Of a stretch of DNA of 10,881 nt, positions 1 to 5,453 are shown piece after piece. Numbering within the stretch: position 1 is the stretch's first letter; every line of letters starts with the position of its first letter. Under the pieces are notes generated by a model. That model saw only the letters and a program-made list of their open reading frames with translations. It ran no database searches and was not told the origin of the DNA. The translations under genes and the position numbers were made by a program. The stretch is from an uncultured Flammeovirgaceae bacterium (GTDB lineage: Bacteria; Bacteroidota; Bacteroidia; Cytophagales; Cyclobacteriaceae), in NCBI GenBank assembly GCA_946886805.1, contig CAMPJM010000095.1:1-10881 (forward strand), given 5' to 3'.

Positions 1-358
1 AATTAAAGGTTTAAACATGAGATTATAAAGTTTTTGTATAAATAAATAATACATGTATCCATAATTTATTCAAAAGGTCACCAATTTAAAATTTTAATTT
101 GGGCTTAATGAATAAATTCTGACGGTAGGCTAATAGAAGCAGAAATTTCTTATTGCGAAAACGTGGTATTTGGAACGCCTCAATGTTCAAATTATTTTTT
201 TTAATCGCGCTTTAGAAGGCCTTTCGAACCGTTTATAATGTTATCACGCTCCTGAATAAATAGGGTCTGAATGTTGAGTTCCCACTATGTTAATTCTATT
301 TACATACTTTTGTATAACGTATTATATTTATGTTAAATTTACCATCAAACAGTTTGAT
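1..358. other. Non-coding leader region
   Basis: No reading frame here has coding character on either strand, and stops are frequent in all frames. An in-frame ATG at 287 could extend the next gene, but the 24 added residues are rich in Tyr, Phe and Ile and would sit before an otherwise normal lipoprotein signal, so I treat that stretch as untranslated. The region is AT-rich and has an almost palindromic AT tract around 81-102. The promoter of the haem lipoprotein gene should lie here, but I see no convincing TTG/TAnnTTTG pair. Confidence 0.55.
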
Positions 359-1024
359 ATGATACTTCAATGCTTAAAACCCTTTATAATGCTTTCTGTG
401 GGTTTAATGCTCATAAGTTGTGGGGAGAAAACTAATAATCAGAATAATAAGGCGCTAAAGGAGGAAATTGCCAACAGGGAGATTAAAAAAGTTTCTGATG
501 CGGAAATTATAGCGGCAGCATATTACTACGGCAATTTAATTGCCGATACTAGCCAATATCTATATTTCAATTCACTTCAAAAGCAACTGCAAGAGAATGG
601 GATCCAGGTAGCATTAAAATTTTATAACATCAAGGGAAACCCTGTTACGGATTCACTGTTATCCGAATTTGATGCCACTATCAGAAGGGTGAGCAACAAA
701 CCCAGAAATACTGAGAATTCCCCCAACGAGCTGGAGGCCCTGCTTTTGGACTCTTATTTATATAATTTAGAAAATGACCTTCCCCTTGATGAGAATATCC
801 AGGAGGTGGATCAAAATTACCTATTGTATACCAAACCAATTGTGATCAACGATCAACTATGCTTGCAATGCCACGGAGTAGTAGGTGAAGATATCACAAC
901 AGAGGATTACGACCACATAAAATCATTGTACCCAAACGACGAGGCAATTGGGTACAAAATGGACGATTTTAGGGGAGTTTGGAGCATCAAATTATCTAAG
1001 AAAGAGTTGATAAAAGCTTTATAG
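359..1024 (+). CDS. Tll0287-like (DUF3365) c-type haem lipoprotein
   Basis: This is a predicted periplasmic, membrane-anchored haem protein of 221 residues. The ATG at 359 is preferred because it gives a compact signal peptide ending in the lipobox L-I-S-C with the acylated Cys at residue 21; the longer start at 287 would bury that signal. The rest matches the Tll0287-like (DUF3365) family: an R-x-x-S-x-K-x-R-N-x-x-N segment in the middle, then a C-L-Q-C-H haem c attachment motif (Cys168, Cys171, His172) followed by Gly, then a Y-P-N-D-x-A-x-G-Y-K segment and a short strand rich in Gly and Trp near the end. These domains are known as redox or gas sensors, often fused to kinases. Here the domain stands alone with no output domain, so it may act in electron transfer or as a partner of a separate sensor. 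Ligand and partner are unknown. Its last codons overlap the 3' end of the opposing Kazal gene by 6 bases. Confidence 0.88.
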   Translation: MILQCLKPFIMLSVGLMLISCGEKTNNQNNKALKEEIANREIKKVSDAEIIAAAYYYGNLIADTSQYLYFNSLQKQLQENGIQVALKFYNIKGNPVTDSLLSEFDATIRRVSNKPRNTENSPNELEALLLDSYLYNLENDLPLDENIQEVDQNYLLYTKPIVINDQLCLQCHGVVGEDITTEDYDHIKSLYPNDEAIGYKMDDFRGVWSIKLSKKELIKAL

Positions 1025-1255
1025 GCTTTCTTCTTCACCTTTCAAACATTCGCCAGCTTCCCAGGAGGTAACCCCCGCATTTTTTGCTTCGCATTCATTT
1101 CCATAGGTAATATTATTGCAGCCACATACGGGTTCATATTGTTGGGTGCAAATTCCCTGAGGATTGATTTTTTCCTTGTCTATGCAAGGAGCTTTTGCGG
1201 TTGAACATGCCCCAAAAATGACAACTATTAAGTAGGCGAGAGGGATATTTTTCAT
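1019..1255 (-). CDS. Kazal-type protease inhibitor domain lipoprotein
   Basis: This is a small predicted lipoprotein of 78 residues. The N-terminal hydrophobic stretch ends in F-G-A-C, so Cys17 should be lipidated. The mature part is almost entirely one Kazal-like domain with six cysteines (24, 36, 44, 46, 55, 70). It contains the family hallmark P-V-C-G-C-N, then T-Y-G-N-E-C, and finally G-V-x-x-W-x-x-G-E-C. Kazal domains fold around three disulfides and in animals inhibit serine proteases. Bacterial single-domain versions are common in Bacteroidota, but their targets are mostly unknown, so inhibition is inferred from family. The extra C-x-C spacing is typical of the bacterial subgroup. It lies 79 bases downstream of tag on the same strand and could be co-transcribed or have its own promoter. 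A short acidic tail (E-E-E-S-L) follows the domain. Confidence 0.88.
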   Translation of the reverse strand: MKNIPLAYLIVVIFGACSTAKAPCIDKEKINPQGICTQQYEPVCGCNNITYGNECEAKNAGVTSWEAGECLKGEEESL

Positions 1256-1334
1256 GGTAAATTATTTTTAAAAATGAAAAAATAGGTTCGTTTACTAAGG
1301 CTAAAAATATATGCTGCTAAAAATTAATAAGACT

Positions 1335-1916
1335 TTACTTTTTCACAAGATTGCTTACCTCTTTATGTCTGAAGCAATTTACAAGATGATCATTTATTAA
1401 ACCTGTTGCCTGCATATGGGCGTATATAATGGTGCTTCCTACGAATTTGAAGCCACGCTTTTTTAGGTCCTTACTTAGAGCATCGGATTCTGGACTGGTA
1501 GCTGGAACATCTTTGGAGGTCATGCACCTGTGATCGAGGGGCTTATGGGCAACAAATCCCCATATATATTGGCTAAATGAGCCAAATTCTTTCTGAACTT
1601 CTATAAACCGCTTCGCATTATTCACAGTGGCATTAATTTTTAGCTTATTCCTGATAATTTCCGGATTTAAAATAAGTGCTGCAATCTCGTCCTCAGAAAA
1701 TAAAGCGACCTTTTCGACGTCAAAATTGGCAAAGGCATTTCTATAACCATCTCTTTTTTTCAAAATGGTGCTCCAGCTTAATCCGGCCTGAGCCCCTTCC
1801 AGAATTAAAAATTCAAAATGCACCTTATCATCGTAAACCGGCACTCCCCATTCTTCATCATGATATTCTACATATTCAGGAAAAGTGTTCCTCACCCATT
1901 CACATCGCTCTTTCAT
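1335..1916 (-). CDS. tag: DNA-3-methyladenine glycosylase I
   Basis: This is a cytoplasmic base-excision repair enzyme that removes 3-methyladenine from alkylated DNA. The 193 residues match the usual family length and align from end to end with E. coli Tag. The zinc-binding set is complete: Cys5 and His19 near the start, His177 and Cys181 near the end. The base-binding region Y-H-D-x-E-W-G-V-P is present, and Glu40 and Trp48 in L-E-G-A-Q-A-G-L-S-W correspond to the E. coli substrate-pocket Glu38 and Trp46. The conserved S-D-A-L-S-K-x-L-K-K-R-G-F-K-F-V-G segment is intact. The ATG at 1916 puts Cys5 in the expected position. No repair or alkylation-response partner is adjacent; the Kazal lipoprotein gene follows at 79 bases. 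It looks full-length and functional. Confidence 0.97.
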   Translation of the reverse strand: MKERCEWVRNTFPEYVEYHDEEWGVPVYDDKVHFEFLILEGAQAGLSWSTILKKRDGYRNAFANFDVEKVALFSEDEIAALILNPEIIRNKLKINATVNNAKRFIEVQKEFGSFSQYIWGFVAHKPLDHRCMTSKDVPATSPESDALSKDLKKRGFKFVGSTIIYAHMQATGLINDHLVNCFRHKEVSNLVKK

Positions 1917-2169
1917 GCTTATAATTATCTTTAAACTTGTTTATAAATTCTTCAGTCTACTTTCAGCTTCTTTAAACAAATAATTAGCCCCACTCTTTAA
2001 GCCCGCCAGTGATAATCCCTACTCTGCTCGACGCTTTTGGCACTTGAGGCTTGCAACGCCCGTTATAAGTGCTAAGATTTACCAATGTACCAAGAGGCGC
2101 CGATAAGTAGTGCTTGCTTTCCTTTTAAATTTACCGCCATAAAACTAACTTTACAGATTTATTGCGGAG

Positions 2170-2199
2170 TAAGCTTATATAATTTAGCTTTAAGCTTAT
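2170..2199. repeat. Paired taagcttat repeats, possible operator
   Basis: The 9-base word taagcttat occurs at 2170-2178 and again at 2191-2199. The copies are 21 bases apart, about two turns of the helix. Each contains the perfect 8-base palindrome taagctta. Two identical palindromic half-sites on one face of the helix upstream of a gene look like a regulator binding site. The sequence is AT-rich, so chance is possible. Confidence 0.35.
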
Positions 2200-2257
2200 T
2201 TGATACTTGAAATTCAAATTTATTTCATAATTTCAGGCTTGAATACTATAATACACC

Positions 2258-2275
2258 GTAAATATTAATATTTAC
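2258..2275. promoter_or_regulatory. 18-base perfect palindrome before start codon
   Basis: The sequence gtaaatattaatatttac reads the same on both strands over 18 bases and ends 16 bases before the ATG at 2292. Its position would let a dimeric repressor block transcription, or let the RNA fold near the ribosome entry site, although a hairpin would need several central bases as loop. An operator is inferred from symmetry and position only. Confidence 0.45.
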
Positions 2276-2291
2276 AGGACATCCAATAATT

Positions 2292-2660
2292 ATGAACATC
2301 AGAGTAAGAAATAAACTTATCCAACTAGCAAGGACAGATTCTAATCCAATTACTTATCAGCGACTGATTACCGAAGCTGAACTCGGATTAAATGTAGAAA
2401 TTTCTCATGAAAAAGCCTTGTTAGGAGAAATATTATCTGAAGTTTCTACCATTGAACACAAAAACGGTCGACCACTGTTGAGCGCCATGGTGCAGGTCAA
2501 ATCTAATAAGGGTCAAGGAGATGCATTTTTTAAGCTGTGTGAAGAATTGGGCTATGGGGATTGGAAAGAACTGAAAAAAGATAAGGATTTTATCATACAG
2601 GAAATAAATAAATGTGCTGAATTTTGGAGTAATGATGAAAATTTTGAAAAATATGTATAA
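2292..2660 (+). CDS. Hypothetical protein with GRPLLSAMV motif
   Basis: This is a 122-residue soluble protein with no signal peptide and no membrane segment. I do not recognise a named family. The N-terminal half reads like a small helical, winged-helix-like unit: a helix at 5-14, an I-T-Y-Q-R-L-I segment at 20-26, and a helix at 39-52. A conserved-looking core follows at 59-67 (G-R-P-L-L-S-A-M-V), then G-x-G-x-A-F-F-x-L-C-E-E-L-G at 74-87. The end is rich in acidic and aromatic residues (F-W-S-N-D-E). The G-R-P-x-L-S-A-x-V plus G-x-G-x-x-F arrangement reminds me of short domains found alone or beside nucleases and restriction-type proteins, but that is memory and not evidence of function. 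It is preceded by palindromes and has no operon partner on either side; the 49-residue miniprotein gene starts 152 bases downstream. Confidence 0.75.
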   Translation: MNIRVRNKLIQLARTDSNPITYQRLITEAELGLNVEISHEKALLGEILSEVSTIEHKNGRPLLSAMVQVKSNKGQGDAFFKLCEELGYGDWKELKKDKDFIIQEINKCAEFWSNDENFEKYV

Positions 2661-2812
2661 ATAATGTACTCTTGAAGCAAAAACAATAATATTACCTTTA
2701 TTTATTGCCCTTCCAGGGGCTCCGATCATCAAAGCGTCCAATTGAATCTAAACAATTCGTACCAGAAGAAGTTGGTTAGATAGAACTGAAATTCTTTAAC
2801 TAATATTCTATT

Positions 2813-2962
2813 ATGAATTCGAATACTTTGAAAATTGCTAAAATGGCTGGAATAGGTTATTTAACATACAAAATGTTGCCCTTTAAAGCTGTAAGGGGTG
2901 TCGTAAAAACTTTTCTTTTAGCAAAAGGTATTTCTTTCCTTAAGAAGAGGATTGCAAAATAA
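2813..2962 (+). CDS. Cationic miniprotein A (49 aa)
   Basis: This is a short frame starting at ATG 2813 and encoding 49 residues. It has 11 Lys or Arg and no Asp or Glu, so it is strongly basic. Two hydrophobic, potentially helical stretches (about 11-23 and 26-43) are separated by L-P-F-K. No Shine-Dalgarno is visible, only an AT-rich leader, which is usual here. The main support is that it aligns without gaps to the next short frame (41 aa): K-x-x-K, Y-x-x-Y-K-x-L, V-R, F and G fall at the same offsets. A membrane-associated or nucleic-acid-binding peptide is possible, as is a toxin-like peptide, but none is shown. I do not recognise a family. Confidence 0.5.
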   Translation: MNSNTLKIAKMAGIGYLTYKMLPFKAVRGVVKTFLLAKGISFLKKRIAK

Positions 2963-3040
2963 GCTATCTAAGAAATTTATCATTCTCACGGATTTGTATT
3001 ATTATCCATTTGTTTCAAAATATACAAAACCCTATTTTTT

Positions 3041-3166
3041 ATGAAGTGGAAATTGTTTAAAACTGTTGCATTATTTTATGGTGCATATAAAATTTTATCT
3101 AATGCTTTAGTGAGAAAAATTTTGTTTGTTTTCATAAAGCATGAGGGGCAGAAGTTGATCCGATAA
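3041..3166 (+). CDS. Cationic miniprotein B (41 aa)
   Basis: This short frame starts at ATG 3041, 78 bases after miniprotein A stops, and encodes 41 residues with 9 Lys or Arg and one Glu. The N-terminal part (3-19) is hydrophobic and aromatic, and 23-32 is a second hydrophobic run. With an offset of three residues it matches miniprotein A over about 39 positions with no gap: about 10 identities (including Tyr13, Tyr16, Lys17, Leu19, Val24, Arg25, Phe31, Gly36) and many conservative changes. Similarity between two adjacent short frames is unlikely for random sequence and suggests tandem duplication of a real gene. Function is unknown. The repeat cluster begins immediately after the stop. Confidence 0.5.
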   Translation: MKWKLFKTVALFYGAYKILSNALVRKILFVFIKHEGQKLIR

Positions 3167-3186
3167 TTTATTTTTCAACTTTAGCC

Positions 3187-3222
3187 GAACTGCTAGTATT
3201 TCATAAGTTTCTTCCTGAACGA
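3187..3222 (+). repeat. Intergenic repeat copy 1 (ctgctag...cctgaacga)
   Basis: This is the most diverged of three copies of a unit that begins ctgctag and, after 26 further bases including a variable stretch, ends tttcttcctgaacga. Spacing between the conserved ends is the same in all three copies. It follows miniprotein B by about 20 bases. Confidence 0.55.
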
Positions 3223-3312
3223 AAACTCTGTACGTGTCATCCTAGCGAACCTTTTGCATAGATCCTTACAGCGGCAAAAAAAGAACTTCCCATAGAGGAA
3301 CAGTGATATGTT

Positions 3313-3329
3313 CAACCCTTTTCGGGTTG
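3313..3329. repeat. Perfect hairpin caaccc/gggttg
   Basis: A 6-base perfect stem (3313-3318 with 3324-3329) encloses the loop ttttc. There is no clear T-run after it on either strand, so a terminator role is doubtful. It is probably a structural part of the repeat cluster. Confidence 0.45.
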
Positions 3330-3362
3330 GGTTTGATGTTTAATTCGGTTGCTATTCATGTT

Positions 3363-3379
3363 AAAGCCTTTTAGGCTTT
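3363..3379. repeat. Perfect hairpin aaagcc/ggcttt
   Basis: A 6-base stem (3363-3368 with 3374-3379) encloses the loop tttta and is followed on the + strand by only a very short T stretch. It could act as a weak terminator for transcripts from the miniprotein genes, or may be part of the repeats. Confidence 0.4.
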
Positions 3380-3495
3380 TTAGGGAGGATGACCGGAAGC
3401 CAAATACATTAAACTTTGGATTTTCAACTTTAGCTGTAGAGCCAGGTTCCCGCAGCCTCCGCATGTGTCCGCACAGCGGCAAAAGAGAACTGTCA

Positions 3496-3511
3496 CCCGC
3501 CAGTTGGCGGG
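3496..3511. repeat. GC-rich hairpin cccgcc-agtt-ggcggg
   Basis: A perfect 6-base GC-only stem with a four-base loop sits in the most GC-rich part of the window. Such short palindromes recur in intergenic repeat families of Bacteroidota. No T-tract follows. Confidence 0.5.
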
Positions 3512-3566
3512 ACTTGTTGAACAATGACAGTGAGGTTTATTGAACAGTAGCACTTCGACACTGGCA

Positions 3567-3604
3567 GAACTGCTAGATTCTAAAAGGTTTCCTCCTGAAT
3601 GACA
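3567..3604 (+). repeat. Intergenic repeat copy 2 (ctgctag...cctgaatgaca)
   Basis: This is the second copy of the unit, with the ending gtttcctcctgaatgaca nearly identical to copy 3 and the same 26-base distance from ctgctag. Reversed, the end reads tgtcattcaggagga, which is the terminus of the MITE-like element at 3663-3791. Confidence 0.6.
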
Positions 3605-3662
3605 AAATAAAAAACAAGACCGAAAATACAGAGCAATCATCCAGCTCGACTCGCCCTCTCGT

Positions 3663-3791
3663 TTGTCATTCCGGACAAAAGAGAACCCCTGAAAGGCTCC
3701 ATACAGCAGTAATCTTCAATTTAGCAGCGAGTCTATTTCCGCTTAAGCAGCCCTACTGCTAGTATTTAACAGATTTCCTCCTGAATGACAA
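3663..3791. mobile_element. MITE-like 129-bp element with inverted ends
   Basis: The left end ttgtcattccgga (3663-3675) and the reverse complement of the right end (3779-3791, ttgtcattcagga) agree at 12 of 13 bases. Between them are about 100 non-coding bases that include the third copy of the ctgctag unit (3754-3790). Short, non-coding, with inverted ends and related fragments nearby: this fits a miniature inverted-repeat element or a palindromic intergenic repeat. No transposase is in the window and I see no clear target-site duplication, so mobility is inferred. Confidence 0.5.
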
Positions 3792-3960
3792 TAGGAAACC
3801 GATGTCATGCAGTAGAAACTTGTTGGACAAGGGTTTGGGGAGAACTTAGGATTTCACATGCTTTGGCACAAAAATTAGCGTTTTTGTTGAATGCCGGGAA
3901 CTATTCATGAAAGAGATTCCTTATACTAACGAATCGGAAAATCCAGCAAAAGCACTAGAT

Positions 3961-4779
3961 ATGGTTATAAAAACTTTAGCAATTTCTCTTTTATTTACAT
4001 TCCTTACTTCATTTGCCAATCCATTACCAGCAGGAAAATATAATTTTAAAGCTATTCCGAGCGATCATTCCACCAGCTTTGAAAGTGGAAACAATTCTTT
4101 GGAAACCAGACTTCAAAAAATGGATGATGTTATCTTGGCTGTCTATAACGAGCTAAAGGGTTTTGAAAATGATCTGGATATCAATAAACCTTCTTTTCCA
4201 GTTTTTAAAAAAGCTTTAATTGGCTTTTATAATTTACTTGGCGAGAATAAGCTCGAAAACAATAAGCTACTCACTGTTATAGATTTCACGCTGCCCTCCG
4301 ATAAGAAGAGGCTTTGGATTATAAATCTTAAAGAAAAGCAAATACTCTTTAATGACCTTGTAGCCCATGGCAGAAATTCGGGAAATATAATGGCCGAGAA
4401 ATTCTCTAACGTCGCAGAATCGCACATGAGCAGCCAAGGATTTTATATTACAGGAAATACCTACCATGGCAAACATGGCCTTTCCCTTCGCCTAAATGGA
4501 ATGGAAGAGGAAATCAATCATAATGCTTTTGATAGAGCAATTGTGATGCATGGTGCGGAGTATGTAAGTGAAGAATTTATCCAAAAATATGGAAGATTGG
4601 GAAGAAGTTATGGATGCCCATCCGTTTCAAATGAAATTTCAAAAGAGGTAATCAATACCATTAAAGACAAAACTTGTCTTTTTATTTACTCACCGGCTTT
4701 GCAATATGATAAAATCTCTGCCTTGCTTAACCCCGAGAATGCAGCCAATTATCTCGTAGCAAAGAATTTCCTGATATAA
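3961..4779 (+). CDS. Murein L,D-transpeptidase catalytic domain protein
   Basis: This is an exported enzyme of 272 residues expected to act on peptidoglycan, forming 3-3 cross-links or attaching partners to diaminopimelate. The start at 3961 is chosen because it begins a typical cleavable signal peptide (residues 1-19, ending L-T-S-F-A); an ATG at 3907 would add 18 polar residues in front. The C-terminal half carries the PF13645-type YkuD-like signature: Y-H-G-K-H-G-L-S-L, then R-A-I-V-M-H-G-A with the likely catalytic His197, then G-R-S-Y-G-C-P-S-V with the nucleophile Cys219. The N-terminal part (about 30-105) is family-typical and helical, with no known fold that I can name. It is the first gene of a same-strand envelope block with the mgtC-like gene (82 bases on) and mscL. 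It looks intact. Confidence 0.9.
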   Translation: MVIKTLAISLLFTFLTSFANPLPAGKYNFKAIPSDHSTSFESGNNSLETRLQKMDDVILAVYNELKGFENDLDINKPSFPVFKKALIGFYNLLGENKLENNKLLTVIDFTLPSDKKRLWIINLKEKQILFNDLVAHGRNSGNIMAEKFSNVAESHMSSQGFYITGNTYHGKHGLSLRLNGMEEEINHNAFDRAIVMHGAEYVSEEFIQKYGRLGRSYGCPSVSNEISKEVINTIKDKTCLFIYSPALQYDKISALLNPENAANYLVAKNFLI

Positions 4780-4808
4780 ATAACACTCCGTCTTAACAAT
4801 TAATCCTG

Positions 4809-4860
4809 TTTTAGGTTTACTATTACTGATCTATTTAAGTATCAATAGTATACCCTAAAA
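4809..4860 (+). promoter_or_regulatory. Hairpin overlapping mgtC-like start region
   Basis: The arms 4809-4824 and 4844-4860 are inverted repeats: seven perfect outer pairs, a small internal loop, then seven perfect inner pairs around a 19-base loop. The right arm ends one base before the ATG at 4862, so pairing would cover the ribosome entry region. There is no T-tract, which argues against a simple terminator of the upstream gene. A translational switch is inferred from position; the stem is AT-rich and would be of moderate stability. Confidence 0.4.
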
Positions 4861-4861
4861 G

Positions 4862-5311
4862 ATGGATTTTACCCAACTGTATATACTTCTTGATGTTGCC
4901 ATAGCTATGTTCTTGTCCGGCATAGTTGGGTTTGAAAGAGAAGTATCAAATAAACCCGCGGGTTTCCGGACGAATATGATAGTTGGTGGGGCTTCCTGCC
5001 TGCTTTTTTCATTGGGTCTTTTCATTGTAGATTTTCTTCATAAGGAAAATTATGGAGAGTTGTTACAATTGGACCCACTCCGTGTCATAGAAGCCATTGT
5101 TGTGGGAGTGAGCTTTATAGGAGCTGGCACAATTCTAAAATCTTCAGATGGTGATAAAGTCAATTACCTCACCACGGCGGCCACCGTTCTTTTTTCTGCA
5201 GCCATAGGTATTGCCATAGCACTTCAACAATATATTATCGGGGCAGGGGCTACCAGCCTTATTTTGCTCGTCAATACCCTCATAAGAAAATTAGATAAAA
5301 AAATAACCTGA
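4862..5311 (+). CDS. MgtC/SapB family inner-membrane protein
   Basis: This is a membrane protein of 149 residues with about four hydrophobic helices (roughly 6-23, 39-58, 74-92 and 103-143, the last stretch probably holding two). Family signatures are clear: G-F-E-R-E at 23-27, K-P-A-G-F-R-T at 31-37, D-P-x-R at 71-74, S-F-I-G-A-G-T-I at 84-91 and L-T-T-A-A-T soon after. MgtC of Salmonella supports growth at low magnesium and inhibits the F-type ATP synthase; many family members have only the membrane part. This one lacks the C-terminal soluble (ACT-like) domain of full MgtC, so it is nearer the short SapB-type form, and its exact role is unknown. It sits between a peptidoglycan enzyme and mscL, which suggests a link to ionic or osmotic stress. 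A hairpin precedes the start. Confidence 0.92.
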   Translation: MDFTQLYILLDVAIAMFLSGIVGFEREVSNKPAGFRTNMIVGGASCLLFSLGLFIVDFLHKENYGELLQLDPLRVIEAIVVGVSFIGAGTILKSSDGDKVNYLTTAATVLFSAAIGIAIALQQYIIGAGATSLILLVNTLIRKLDKKIT

Positions 5312-5359
5312 CAATTTTCCAATAGGAGGTTGGTTGCTTTCTTTAGCATTTCGTTTGCC

Positions 5360-5378
5360 CATAAATATTATATTTATG
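5360..5378. promoter_or_regulatory. AT-rich inverted repeat upstream of mscL
   Basis: The sequence cataaat (5360-5366) and its exact complement atttatg (5372-5378) flank attat. It lies 75 bases before the mscL start, in the 142-base gap after the mgtC-like gene. It could be a regulator site for mscL or a weak structure; nothing more specific is visible. Confidence 0.25.
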
Positions 5379-5453
5379 AATTATTCCAAAACCCCTTTCA
5401 AATGCTACGGCAAGTGTCGAAACCGGGAAATAAACAACAAATAATATAACCTC

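Larger units (their letters stand above)
1917..2291. other. Intergenic region between divergent genes
   Basis: These 375 bases separate tag (leftward) from the 122-residue hypothetical gene (rightward), so both promoters should lie here. I see no gene. The tag side (about 1990-2110) is richer in GC and carries an inverted pair, gcactt at 2040-2045 and aagtgc at 2067-2072, around a gcaacgcccgtt core. This resembles the dispersed non-coding repeats common in Bacteroidota intergenic DNA, and is probably a decayed copy. The other side (2120-2291) is AT-rich and carries the operator-like palindromes listed separately. Confidence 0.5.
3167..3960. other. Repeat-rich non-coding region
   Basis: About 790 bases hold no convincing gene; the short open frames on both strands run through repeats and hairpins and have no protein-like composition. 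Repeated words include ttcaa(c)tttagc at 3174-3185, 3423-3434 and 3715-3725, and acagcggcaaaa followed by agaac near 3268-3286 and 3473-3490. There is a ctgctag to cctgaatga unit in three copies, plus several perfect hairpins. The patch around 3435-3515 is clearly richer in GC than its surroundings. The last bases (3907-3960) could extend the next gene through an in-frame ATG at 3907, but the signal peptide argues for the start at 3961. Confidence 0.6.

Noticed and set aside
287..358. N-terminal extension of the haem lipoprotein from ATG 287
   Set aside because: The added residues would precede a complete lipoprotein signal whose lipobox would then lie about 45 residues in, too far for normal processing.
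1676..1924. 82-codon open frame on the + strand
   Set aside because: It lies opposite the intact tag gene, and its product is rich in Arg, Pro and His with no protein-like pattern.
2020..2080. Integron attC site
   Set aside because: The GTTRRRY and RYYYAAC core sites are not present in the right positions, and there is no integrase or cassette array.
2433..2741. 102-codon open frame on the - strand
   Set aside because: It is antisense to the 122-aa gene and runs on into non-coding DNA, with low-complexity Phe/Ile content.
3312..3640. Three overlapping short open frames on both strands
   Set aside because: They run through hairpins and repeats, have no start context or recognisable domain, and overlap one another.
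3187..3790. Possible CRISPR array
   Set aside because: There are only three copies of the ctgctag unit, at uneven distances of about 380 and 187 bases, with diverged sequence and no cas genes.
3907..3960. N-terminal extension of the L,D-transpeptidase from ATG 3907
   Set aside because: It would put 18 polar residues ahead of a normal cleavable signal peptide that begins at the ATG at 3961.
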